From: CAWAMD01 sp963783045
GTDB lineage: Bacteria; Actinomycetota; Nitriliruptoria; Nitriliruptorales; Nitriliruptoraceae
Length of the DNA: 64,000 nucleotides
Direction: 5' to 3'
Assembly: GCA_963783045.1 (NCBI GenBank)
Contig: CAWAMD010000004.1
Span: forward strand, 178,440-242,439
Shown here: positions 44,201-51,824 of the stretch, piece after piece
Numbering within the stretch: position 1 is the first letter of the stretch
How the letters are laid out: every line of letters begins with the position of its first letter
The notes under the pieces: model-generated
Databases searched by the model: none
What the model was told of the DNA's origin: nothing
Seen by the model: only the letters and a program-made list of their open reading frames with translations
Program-made: the position numbers and the translations under genes

Positions 44201-44566
44201 TCAGTCCTTCAGGAACTTCTGGAGCTGATCGAGGGGCACGGCCTCACGGATGTGCTCGAAGGCGCGCTTCTCGATGTCCCGGGCCTCGGACATGGAGATG
44301 CCGAGCTCCCGGGCCGTGTCCGACAGGTTGTGCGGGACGCCGTCGACCAGTCCCATGCGCCACTCGAGGACCCGGCGCTGCGTCTCGGGCAGACGCTGCA
44401 GCACGTTCTGGAGCCGCTGGCTCAGCTGCTTCATCGGGTCGTCGTCGCGCGGACGCCCCCCTCGGCCGCCACTCTTGGCGTTTCGGGGCGCGCCGCGACC
44501 GCCCCCGGAGCCCTTCTTGCCGCTCCGGGCGCCGCCGGACGAACGGTTCGGTCGGTCTGCCATCAT
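44201..44566 (-). CDS. stand-alone sigma-70 region 4-like DNA-binding protein
   Basis: 121 residues: a Gly/Arg/Lys-rich flexible N-terminus (~45 residues), then QRLQNVLQRLPETQRRVLEWRMGL...LSDTARELGISMSEARDIEKRAFEHIREA, which reproduces region 4.2 of principal sigma factors (helix-turn-helix for the -35). Regions 1-3 are absent, so it cannot act as a normal sigma factor. TACGCT 6 nt upstream of the ATG at 44566 suggests leaderless expression. Stop lies 2 nt before the pdtaS start, implying co-expression. Confidence 0.82.
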   Translation of the reverse strand: MMADRPNRSSGGARSGKKGSGGGRGAPRNAKSGGRGGRPRDDDPMKQLSQRLQNVLQRLPETQRRVLEWRMGLVDGVPHNLSDTARELGISMSEARDIEKRAFEHIREAVPLDQLQKFLKD

Positions 44567-44572
44567 GGCGAG

Positions 44573-44578
44573 AGCGTA
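44573..44578 (-). promoter_or_regulatory. -10 box for the sigma-4-like gene (leaderless)
   Basis: TACGCT on the minus strand, with 6 nt to the ATG at 44566. It supports this start over longer reading frames and would also drive pdtaS. Confidence 0.45.
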
Positions 44579-44675
44579 GCGGCGTCGGCGTTGTGGGGCC
44601 CGGATCGAGCACCGGGGCGCGCCGACGTGGCACCATCCGCCTGAACACGTTTCGGTCGAGACCGCTGGAGGCGCG

Positions 44676-45296
44676 GTGCCGTTCACCCTCCTGGCCGTGG
44701 GGCTGGCCGTCGCCGTCTCCTACGTCCGCGGTGGTCGGCTGCGGCGGATCGCACAGGCCGACCTCGACCGTTCGTGGCTCCTCTTCGTCGGCCTGTGTCT
44801 GCAGGCCGTCGCCGACGTGATCGGTCCCCGCGGCGGCCTCGGGAGCGGGCCGGTGTACGGCCTGGTCCTGGCCAGCCAGGTGCTGGTCCTCGCATGGCTG
44901 GCGTTCAACTGGTACCGCCCCGGCATGGCCCTGGTGTTCGTCGGCTTCCTCATGAACGCGCTCGTCATCGGCGCGAACGGCGGGATGCCGGTCGATCCCG
45001 CCGCGATCCGGGCGATCGGTCTGGGCGGCGTGCAGGTCGAGCCGGGAAGGCACGTGGCGATGGAGGCGGGCACCGTGCTGCCCTGGCTCGCGGATCGGTA
45101 CCCGATCGCGCCGATCCGCACGATCGTCTCGCTCGGCGACATGGTGCTCGCTGCAGGCCTGTTGCCGCTGGTGCACCACCTGATGACCTTCCGTCCCGCA
45201 GCCGAGCGGCGCGGCGGACGTCGTTCGGAGCGCACGCCGGACGCGGCACCCGCCGCGAGAGCCCCCTGCGACGCGCCGCGGGCCGCCGACACCTGA
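44676..45296 (+). CDS. DUF5317 membrane protein
   Basis: 206 residues with about five hydrophobic segments: VRGGRLRRIAQADLDRSWLL near the N-terminus, NGGMPVDPAAIRAIG in the middle and SLGDMVLAAGLLPLVHHL near the C-terminus agree with DUF5317. Function unknown. Ends with a ~35-residue disordered tail. GTG start with CTGGAGG upstream; divergent from the sigma-4-like gene. Confidence 0.78.
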   Translation: MPFTLLAVGLAVAVSYVRGGRLRRIAQADLDRSWLLFVGLCLQAVADVIGPRGGLGSGPVYGLVLASQVLVLAWLAFNWYRPGMALVFVGFLMNALVIGANGGMPVDPAAIRAIGLGGVQVEPGRHVAMEAGTVLPWLADRYPIAPIRTIVSLGDMVLAAGLLPLVHHLMTFRPAAERRGGRRSERTPDAAPAARAPCDAPRAADT

Positions 45297-45378
45297 GCCG
45301 GCGACCCGATGGCTGGCGATCGAACGGTGTGTGGAAGCGGTCAACCCACCCGGCGCTGACGGGGCGACTCCCCGCGGA

Positions 45379-45456
45379 TCAGCGCCACGTGATGCCGGCG
45401 CCGGCAGACAGCACGAGAACTGCCAGCGCGGCGACCGCGCCGAAGATCTTCTTCAT
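45379..45456 (-). CDS. 25-residue membrane microprotein
   Basis: Starts with ATGAAGAAG at 45456, 5 nt after a strong GGAGGTG, and encodes MKK-IFGAVAALAVLVLSAGAG-ITWR: two lysines, about 18 hydrophobic residues, a basic end. It would span the membrane once, or be a signal-like peptide. It is far below normal gene-calling limits. No homologue recognised. About 80 nt separate its stop from the convergent DUF5317 stop. Confidence 0.6.
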   Translation of the reverse strand: MKKIFGAVAALAVLVLSAGAGITWR

Positions 45457-45924
45457 GGTGCACCTCCATCGAGTCGTGTCGTGCCCGACGCCTCCGCTCG
45501 TGGGCGCTGGGGACTCCGCTCCGCTCGACGGACCCCGAAGGGTTCAGTGCCTGAGGGGGTTGTCGATGGTCGTGGGTGTCGGCCGGGCTGGCCGCGACCA
45601 CGCACCGTTCGCTCTGCAGTTGTCGGTGGCTGTGAGTGGCGCGATCCACGCGTACGGTTGGCGTCGCGGCCGGACACCCGCAGCCGAGGTCATGCTGCCA
45701 TCGGACCGCACGGCCGCCAATGCTCCGGACGCGCCAATCGTCACCAGCACGATGGTACTAGTCAGTCAACAGGTGGACCTCGGTCGACGCACAGATTGCG
45801 CGCAGCCATCAAGCGGGACCGGTGGTCGTGCCGTAACTATCCGTGGTTTCGCTGAGGCGCCGGAGGCCCTGAGTGGAACGCGCGACGACCAGCAGTAGGC
45901 TCACACGCGAGGGACGAGGGCAGC
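45457..45924. other. 468-bp divergent intergenic region
   Basis: Lies between the microprotein (minus) and the conserved unknown (plus). Less GC-rich than its surroundings around 45740-45780, where a TTGACT word faces the microprotein without a good -10. On the plus strand TAGGCT (about 45896) precedes the next gene with a GAGGG ribosome site. No larger gene supported. Confidence 0.5.
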
Positions 45925-46620
45925 ATGGACGAGGCAGCGGCGAACGGCGGGGCGACCACGGCACCGGCCATCGACCTGCACGACCCCCGCCGACGGCAGG
46001 AGGTCGAGGCCGGGTTGCGCGCCATCCCCGACGTCCTCGGCGTGCGGATCGTCGCCGGGTTCGACCGTGAGGTCGACGAGATCCACGTCCTCACCAACCT
46101 CGAGAAGTCGCCAAAGCAGGCGGTTCGTGACGTGCAGTCCATGCTCATGGCACGCTGGGGCATCTCGACCGATCACCGCGTGATCAGCGTCGTACAGCTC
46201 GACGAGGAGCAGCACGACGACGCGCCGCCGCGTGGACGGGTCTCCATCTCCCGGGTGACGGTGTCCCAGATGGGGCTCGTGGTCGACGTCGGGGTCGATC
46301 TCGCGGACGAAGGCCGGGCGCTGCAGGGGCAGTCGCAGGGTCCCTCCTCCGGTGTCGGTCGCCGGCGTACCACCGCCCGGGCCACCCTGGAGGCAATCCG
46401 GCCGCTGCTCGGTGACGACGTGTTCGTGGATCTCGAGGGCGCGGACGTGGCCGAGGTGCTCGGCCGGGAGGTGGCGGTCAGCCTCATCCACTTCCACAGC
46501 GCACGTGGGGACCGCACGGTCAGCGGCAGCGCCATCGTCCGCGGCGACGAGTCGGACGCCGTCGCCCGCTCGGTCCTGGACGCGGTCAACCGCGCGATCG
46601 AGGATGCGGCCGAGCGCTGA
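45925..46620 (+). CDS. conserved hypothetical protein, 231 aa
   Basis: Function unknown. The segment IPDVLGVRIVAGFDREVDEIHVL...KSPKQAVRDVQSMLMARWGISTDHRVISVVQL (residues ~30-95) looks like a conserved ferredoxin-like alpha/beta domain I have seen in actinobacterial hypothetical proteins. A second, similarly folded half follows (GRVSISRVTVSQMGLVVDVGVDL to the end), suggesting internal duplication. Soluble, no signal peptide. Confidence 0.75.
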   Translation: MDEAAANGGATTAPAIDLHDPRRRQEVEAGLRAIPDVLGVRIVAGFDREVDEIHVLTNLEKSPKQAVRDVQSMLMARWGISTDHRVISVVQLDEEQHDDAPPRGRVSISRVTVSQMGLVVDVGVDLADEGRALQGQSQGPSSGVGRRRTTARATLEAIRPLLGDDVFVDLEGADVAEVLGREVAVSLIHFHSARGDRTVSGSAIVRGDESDAVARSVLDAVNRAIEDAAER

Positions 46621-46643
46621 CACGTGGCCGTCCGCCGTGCGTG

Positions 46644-47109
46644 TCAGCCCACGTCGGAGAGCACCCCGGCGGAACGGAGCTCGTCGACGAGGTCGTCGGG
46701 GCTCGTGTCCATGATGACCGCCAGGGCGCGGACGTCCTCGCCGCGGATGGAGAGCATCTGGCGGTTGTAGTCGCCACGCTGGAGCTGGATCGACTCGCAG
46801 TAACGGCGGACGCCGTCCCAGCGCGTGTCCGTCCCGTCGATCCGGGTGAGGTCGAGGACGAGACCGTTGCCGTAGGTGGCGGCGGGCGTCTGGTCCTCGC
46901 CGGGCAGCACCTCGGACGCCGAGACGCCGTAGAACTCGGCGAGCTCACACAGACGTGATGCGCTGATGTTGCGGTCGCCGCGCTCGTACGAGCCGACGAC
47001 GGCCGCCTTCCACTTGCCGGACGAGCGTCGCTCGAACGTCCTGCAGGGACAGGCCCTGCTGCAGCCGGATTCGGCGCAGCCGTTTGCCCACCTCCTCGGC
47101 GTAGGACAT
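46644..47109 (-). pseudogene. bldD: BldD-like c-di-GMP-responsive regulator, interrupted by a 1-nt insertion
   Basis: From ATG 47109 the frame reads MSYAEEVGKRLRRIRLQQGLSLQD and then fails. Deleting one T at 47035-47036 (minus strand GTT) restores VERRSSGKWKAAVVGSYERGDRNIS, the XRE helix-turn-helix, and continues in frame through LPGEDQT to the stop at 46644. The C-terminal domain keeps RGD-x8-RGED, the BldD c-di-GMP binding signature (RxD-x8-RxxD). BldD is the actinobacterial master developmental repressor. As given, no full protein can be made. Confidence 0.85.
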
Positions 47110-47176
47110 CGATCCCCTCGTATCAGTCGCTCGGTCAGTCAGGCCAGTCGGTCGTCCGGCTGGTCACCCATACACG

Positions 47177-48196
47177 CTACTGGCTGTGATCGGGCGAGGT
47201 GGCCCGATCCTTCACCTTCGGCCGGGGATTCTCGCCGTTCGCGGCCTTCGACGCCCATCCGAGCGTGGCGGCGAGGCCCTCCTCGAGCGTCGTCCAGGGC
47301 TTCCAGTCGAGGCCACGGGCCGCCTTGCGTGCGTCCACGGCGTTGTGCTCGAGCTCGCCGGTGCGGGCCGGGGCGTAGACGGGGTCCCGCTCGTAGCCCG
47401 TTGCGGCCTTCAGGGCACGGAAGAGCTGGTTCACGGAGGTGCGCTCGCCCGTGCCGATGTTGAACCGCTCGCCGTGGCCGCGGTCCATGGCCAGGACGAA
47501 GGCGTGGACCACGTCGTCGACGTAGATGAAGTCGCGGGTCTGCTCGCCGTCCCCGAAGATGACGCACGGCTCGCCGTCGAGCATCTGGTTGGTGAAGATG
47601 GCGACGACGCCGGCCTCGCCGGCCGGGTCCTGCCGCGGCCCGTACACGTTCGAGAGCGCCAGCGAGGTCCACGACAGGCCGTAGAGCTTCTCGTAGGTGC
47701 GCAGATACTGCTCGCCGGCGAGCTTGCTGGCGCCGTAGGGCGAGTGCGCACCGAGCGGCGCCTCCTCGTCGACGGGCAGCTGCTCGAGCGAGGGCTCGCC
47801 GTAGATGGTGCCGCCGGAGGTCGCGAACACGACCTTGCCGACCCCGTGGCGGCGCGCCGCCTCCACGACGTTGATCGTGCCGATGATGTTCGTCATCGCG
47901 TCGTGGACGGGGTCATCGACGCTGACCCGGACGTTCATCTGGGCGGCCAGGTGCAGGATCGCCTGCGGCCGGTGGCGCTCGACCACCTGGTCGAGACCAC
48001 CCTGCGTGATGTCGAGGCGCTGGAACTCGAAGTTGCCGGGGCTCGCCCGGCGCGCCTCGGCGAGGTTCGCGAGCTTCCCCGTGGCGAGGTTGTCGACGAC
48101 GACGACCTGCCGCCCCTCGGCGAGCAGACGGTCGACGAGGTTCGACCCGATGAAGCCGGCACCGCCGGTGACGAGCACCTTCTCGACAGCTGGCAC
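47177..48196 (-). CDS. NAD-dependent sugar-nucleotide epimerase (GalE-like)
   Basis: 339 residues of the extended SDR family: VTGGAGFIGSNLVDRLL, VVVDNLATGK, TSGGTIYGEP and the catalytic Tyr-x3-Lys in SPYGASKLAGE. Probably UDP-glucose/UDP-GlcNAc 4-epimerase for envelope polysaccharide. GTG at 48196 with GGGGGAT upstream; a longer frame to 48235 lacks conserved sequence. Confidence 0.9.
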   Translation of the reverse strand: MPAVEKVLVTGGAGFIGSNLVDRLLAEGRQVVVVDNLATGKLANLAEARRASPGNFEFQRLDITQGGLDQVVERHRPQAILHLAAQMNVRVSVDDPVHDAMTNIIGTINVVEAARRHGVGKVVFATSGGTIYGEPSLEQLPVDEEAPLGAHSPYGASKLAGEQYLRTYEKLYGLSWTSLALSNVYGPRQDPAGEAGVVAIFTNQMLDGEPCVIFGDGEQTRDFIYVDDVVHAFVLAMDRGHGERFNIGTGERTSVNQLFRALKAATGYERDPVYAPARTGELEHNAVDARKAARGLDWKPWTTLEEGLAATLGWASKAANGENPRPKVKDRATSPDHSQ

Positions 48197-48320
48197 GCAG
48201 ATCCCCCACGACGATTGGTCACGATACGTCCTCAACGCGGGAAGCGTACCGGCGCCGTGCGTGGTCGGACCCGATGTCAGCCGAGAAGATGTCGCGGCCG
48301 ATTCGGGCCGTCGGGGTGGA

Positions 48321-48575
48321 TCAGCCGAGCTCGACCTGCTCGCTCAGGTAGCCGTGGATGCGCGTGTAGAGGGACGGGGGCGCCTTGTCGACGCATCGCT
48401 CACGCACGATGGCGCGCAGCTGCTCCTCGAAGTGCTTGCGCTCGGCGCACGGGTAGCACTCGGCGAGATGGGTCGAGATCTGCTCGACGTGCCGCTCGTC
48501 GAGCTCGCCGTCGAGGAACCGGTGCAGGTTGTCGAGCGCCTCGTCGCAGTCGCCGCCGCAGTCGCGCGTGCTCAT
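48321..48575 (-). CDS. rsrA: RsrA/RshA-type redox-sensing anti-sigma factor
   Basis: 84 residues, zinc-associated anti-sigma (ZAS) protein: C10, then H36-x3-C40-x2-C43, plus C61. Under disulfide stress such proteins lose zinc and release SigR, which induces thioredoxin and mycothiol genes. ATG overlaps the sigR stop (ATGA), so both are translated together, as in Streptomyces and Mycobacterium. Confidence 0.93.
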   Translation of the reverse strand: MSTRDCGGDCDEALDNLHRFLDGELDERHVEQISTHLAECYPCAERKHFEEQLRAIVRERCVDKAPPSLYTRIHGYLSEQVELG

Positions 48576-49393
48576 GAGTCCGCCTCCGCAGTCCGGTCGC
48601 CTCCCCGGTGGTCGGTGTCCCGACCGATGAGGCCACGTGCCCGTGCGTATTCTGCCAACGCTTTCTGGAGCGCTTTCCTTCCACGGTGCAGCCGGGACAT
48701 CACCGTGCCGATCGGCGTGTCCATGATCTCGGCGATCTCCTTGTAGGCGAAGCCCTCCACGTCGGCGAGGTAGACCGCCATCCGGAAGGTGTCTGGCAGG
48801 TCCGCGAGGGCCTGCTTGATCTCGTCGTCGGAGAGCTGCTCGAGCACCTCGTGCTCGGCCGATGCGCCACCCTGGTTGATCGTGTCGTAGAACGAGAAGT
48901 CGTCGATCTCGTCCTGCAGGGTCTCCTGGGGACGCCGCTGCTTCTTGCGGTACTGGTTGATGTAGGTGTTGTGCAGGATCCGGTAGAGCCAGGCACGCAG
49001 GTTCGTGCCCTGCTGGAACTGGTGGTAGGCGCTGTAGGCCTTGGCGATCGCCTCCTGGACGAGGTCCTCGGCGTCCGCCGGGTTGCGCGTGTAGCGCAGG
49101 GCCGCGGAGTAGAGCCGGTCGAGGTAGGGCAGCGCCTGCTCCTCGAACAGGCGCTGACGCTCGCGGTCGGAGAGCTCCTCGCGGACGATCGACCCGTCGG
49201 CCCGCTCGCCGCTGCGGATCTCGGGGGTCTCCTCGGGGCTCTCGACCGGAGCCTTGCCGGGCCCGTCGTCGTGCGCGTCGCCCGGACGCTCGTCACCGTC
49301 GGCGCCCGTGCCCGAGGGAGCCGAATCCCTCGTCGTGCTCGCGCCGTCCGTCACCACCACTCCGTTCGTCTCCTCGGATTCCGAGGTCTCCAT
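48572..49393 (-). CDS. sigR: SigR/SigH-type ECF sigma factor
   Basis: 273 residues from METSESEE. Region 2 (YLDRLYSAALRYTRNPADAEDLVQEAIAKAY...LRAWLYRILHNTYIN) and region 4 (LADLPDTFRMAVYLADVEGFAYKEIAEIMDTPIGTVMSRLHRGRK) are typical of group ECF12. About 85 acidic, disordered residues precede region 2, much longer than the usual SigH. The ATG at 49393 is the likely start, but a start nearer region 2 cannot be excluded. Confidence 0.93.
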   Translation of the reverse strand: METSESEETNGVVVTDGASTTRDSAPSGTGADGDERPGDAHDDGPGKAPVESPEETPEIRSGERADGSIVREELSDRERQRLFEEQALPYLDRLYSAALRYTRNPADAEDLVQEAIAKAYSAYHQFQQGTNLRAWLYRILHNTYINQYRKKQRRPQETLQDEIDDFSFYDTINQGGASAEHEVLEQLSDDEIKQALADLPDTFRMAVYLADVEGFAYKEIAEIMDTPIGTVMSRLHRGRKALQKALAEYARARGLIGRDTDHRGGDRTAEADS

Positions 49394-49879
49394 CCCAGGA
49401 TAGGGGCGCGTCCATCCGGCGTGGCCATCGAGTGGGCCACTCCGCCCGACTCCACGTCGCCATCGCCGGCGCGGTCCGGACACCACCGTGTCCGCCCTTC
49501 CGGAGCCTTCGCCATCCACCCCGGCACCGGGTGTTCACAGCAGCACCAGTGCGGTCTGGCGCTTCGCTGGCCACCCCCCCGCATCGGTTGTCCACAGCAA
49601 CACCGCTGCCGTTCCGGCCGTCCCGGGCCCGTCGGCGGTTCACTGCACATCACCGAACAACACGGTCTAACACGATCGAAGAAACTTCGTCGCTGTGGAA
49701 GGATGTTCGAGATGGTCTGTCGAATGCCTGTCACGAACATGCCGGATCCAACCGCAGCGCCATGACTGGCGCCACCGACGCGGCGTCTCCCGCCCCCAGC
49801 CGCGTCGGTCGGCGCCGATCCCGGTCCTGTCCGCCCCTCCCGGCGGACAGGACCGGGGTCCACACACAGGAGGGACCTC
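49394..49879. other. 486-bp divergent region between sigR and the TcpC-like gene
   Basis: No gene. It must contain the sigR promoter (no GGGAAT/GTT SigR-type site seen) and that of the plus-strand gene. A 16-bp perfect hairpin at 49820-49857 stands out. Two DnaA-box-like words (GTGTTCACA, TTGTCCACA) lie 57 bp apart within loosely repeated sequence, and CGAAG-AAA-CTTCG makes a small hairpin near 49680. Confidence 0.6.
49820..49857 (+). promoter_or_regulatory. 16-bp perfect hairpin in the leader of the TcpC-like gene
   Basis: CCCGGTCCTGTCCGCC pairs without mismatch to GGCGGACAGGACCGGG around a 6-nt loop, ending 22 nt before the ATG. The following GGTCC...GGACC can form a second small hairpin that holds the ribosome site CAGGAGGG in its loop. 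Could be an attenuator or translation switch. Confidence 0.55.
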
Positions 49880-50899
49880 ATGCCGGACCGGAACACCGAA
49901 GAGGCGTCCACGCCGTTCGACGACAGCCACTGGTCGTTCGAGGACGACGAGCCGACGGCCCCCCGCCGCCGCCGGCCGGTGCTCCTGCTGGCCGCCGGGC
50001 TGCCGTGGCTCGTCCTCGCCGTGCTGATGCTGCGCGGGAGCGGCGGTGTGTCGCAGGACGCGACGCCGCTGGCCGCGCCGGCCCCCAGCCCGTCGGCGGG
50101 CGCTTCCGCGGAAGCATCGATCGAGCCGACCACCGACGCGACGACGGACCCGGCATCACCCGCCGACGGTGCCGGGCAGCCGTCCGAGGACCCGACGACC
50201 GCGACGCTCATCACGTCGCAGGCGCGTGACACGGCGACGATCGCGGACGCGACGGCGTTGGCCGTACCCATCGCGCGTGCCTGGCTGACCGACGTGCCGC
50301 CGCGGCTCGACCTCGGGATCGGGCAGGCGGACGACACGGGCTACGTCGAGCACCTCGGGGCCGAGAGCGTGGACTTCCCCGCGCCAGGTCAGCTCGTCGT
50401 GTCGCTCGTGGCCGTGCTGCTGCACGCCGAGGGGGACCAGTACACGAGCGTCGAGGTCCGCCGACTCGCCGTGCCGCTGACGGTCGACCGCTACGGGGCC
50501 CGTCCCGCCGGCTCACCCTGGTGGCTGCCGGATCCCGACCTGCGCGTCGATGCGCCGTCCACGACCCCCGTCGATGACCCGGAGGTGCTCGCGCAGGCCG
50601 GTGCGGCGCTCGAGGAGGCCGGCTACCGGGACGTGGGCGTGACCTCGCTGGCGCGCAGCGACGGGTGGGCCTGGATCGTGACGGCGACCGCGGTGGCACC
50701 CAGCGGGTCGGCGCCCGCCGAGCACACCGTCTGGCTGCGCCCCCACCTCGGTCGCCTCGTCGTGTCCGGCTGGCTGCCGACGACCGGCGACGGCCCGAAC
50801 GGCCGCGTGGCGACGGAGGAGCCGTCGGCACAGCCGTCCCCGGACGAGGCCGGGACCGGGACCGAGACCGAGACCGAGACCGGGGAGGGCACACGATGA
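49880..50899 (+). CDS. TcpC-like membrane-anchored protein (tentative)
   Basis: 339 residues: hydrophilic N-terminus, one membrane helix (about 34-52, PVLLLAAGLPWLVLAVLML), a ~60-residue Pro/Ala/Thr/Ser linker, then an extracytoplasmic domain (about 115-310) whose strands (QLVVSLVAVLLHAEGDQYTSVEVRRLAVPL) look like NTF2-like domains of conjugation protein TcpC. That similarity is my impression only. C-terminal Glu/Thr tail. Stop overlaps the next start (ATGA). Confidence 0.6.
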   Translation: MPDRNTEEASTPFDDSHWSFEDDEPTAPRRRRPVLLLAAGLPWLVLAVLMLRGSGGVSQDATPLAAPAPSPSAGASAEASIEPTTDATTDPASPADGAGQPSEDPTTATLITSQARDTATIADATALAVPIARAWLTDVPPRLDLGIGQADDTGYVEHLGAESVDFPAPGQLVVSLVAVLLHAEGDQYTSVEVRRLAVPLTVDRYGARPAGSPWWLPDPDLRVDAPSTTPVDDPEVLAQAGAALEEAGYRDVGVTSLARSDGWAWIVTATAVAPSGSAPAEHTVWLRPHLGRLVVSGWLPTTGDGPNGRVATEEPSAQPSPDEAGTGTETETETGEGTR

Positions 50900-51462
50900 G
50901 CCCGGTCACCACGAAGCCCACGGCCGCCGGCCGTCCCCCCATCCGCCCCGCACCGTCGTCCCCGACCGACCGGTCCGACCGGCGCCGGCGCGCGGCGTCT
51001 CACCCGGATCCCGCCCGCCTGGCCCGTGCCGTTGCCCGCGCGTTCCTGGAGGTCGAGGCGGGACTCCGCCCCCTCCGTCAGCTCGAGCCGGTGCTGGCAC
51101 CCGCGCTGGTGCAGCGGCTCACCCGACTGCTGCACACGACCCCGCGTCGGCCGATGAGCCCGCAGCGGACCGCAGTGCTGCGGATGACGACCTGCTGGCT
51201 GACGACGGACGCGTTCGAGGCGTGCGTGATCGTGCAGCGGGCAGGGCGTGTCGGAGCGCTCACCTTGCGGGTGGAGCGCCACCGGGGCGCGTGGCGGATC
51301 GCCGACCTGGCGCGCCCCGAGGACGGCATGCCCCCGGTGCGGACCGGGGCGCTGCCGAACGCCGGCCCCCTGCCCGACGCGTTCGACGAGACCGCCGACC
51401 CGGAGGACGCGCCGAGCGACGACGCCGCGGGCCACGACGACGCGGCCGTGCCGACCGAGTAG
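50896..51462 (+). CDS. DUF6459 / Rv3235-family protein
   Basis: 188 residues. A Pro/Arg-rich N-terminus, then ARAVARAFLEVEAGLRPLRQLEPVLAPALVQRLTR and VIVQRAGRVGALTLRVERHRGAWRIADL, the pattern of the actinobacterial Rv3235 family (function unknown, usually encoded near secA1). ATG at 50896 lies inside the upstream stop, so it is coupled to the TcpC-like gene. Acidic tail. Confidence 0.72.
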   Translation: MSPVTTKPTAAGRPPIRPAPSSPTDRSDRRRRAASHPDPARLARAVARAFLEVEAGLRPLRQLEPVLAPALVQRLTRLLHTTPRRPMSPQRTAVLRMTTCWLTTDAFEACVIVQRAGRVGALTLRVERHRGAWRIADLARPEDGMPPVRTGALPNAGPLPDAFDETADPEDAPSDDAAGHDDAAVPTE

Positions 51463-51785
51463 GGGCCATCAGCCCGCCGACGGCCGACCAGACGACCACC
51501 GGCTGAGAAGCATCAAACCGGGTCCGTGCCGCTGGCTTACGCACCGTCGCTCGGTCGGCCTGACTTGGTCCCCTTCGTGCCTACCATCAGACTCGAGATG
51601 GAAATTCAAACGACCGCCCGGGCTGGATCGTGCAAAGGCGCCAGTGATTACGGCGTCGAGCGAGCCTCCGACACGGAGGTGGTACCCATCCCGTCCGGCA
51701 CGGCCGACGTGCCGGAGCGGCTCCCTCCGGTACGGACTCCAATGGCACACTCGCTCACCCAGAGCAAAAGCGTATACCCACCAAT
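51463..51785 (+). other. 323-bp hairpin-rich gap left of the insertion sequence
   Basis: No gene. Between 51666 and 51735 three hairpins follow each other: CCTCC/GGAGG, the perfect TCCGGCAC/GTGCCGGA, and GGAGC/GCTCC, bracketed by GGTAC words. This could be a structured RNA or a terminator array after the DUF6459 gene. The last 6 bp (51780-51785) are the left target-site copy of the insertion sequence. Confidence 0.55.
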
Positions 51786-51817
51786 CTCGCTTTCCGCACG
51801 TCTGGTCAGCGTTTTGG
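51786..51817 (+). repeat. left terminal inverted repeat of the insertion sequence
   Basis: CTCGCTTTCCGCACGTCT, then GGT, then CAGCGTTT; 26 of the first 29 positions match the complement of the right end. Confidence 0.9.
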
Positions 51818-51824
51818 CCCCCCA

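Noticed and set aside
49531..49596. Two DnaA-box-like words (GTGTTCACA, TTGTCCACA) suggesting an origin
   Set aside because: Only one matches the consensus well, there is no AT-rich element, and dnaA/dnaN are not near; chance is likely.
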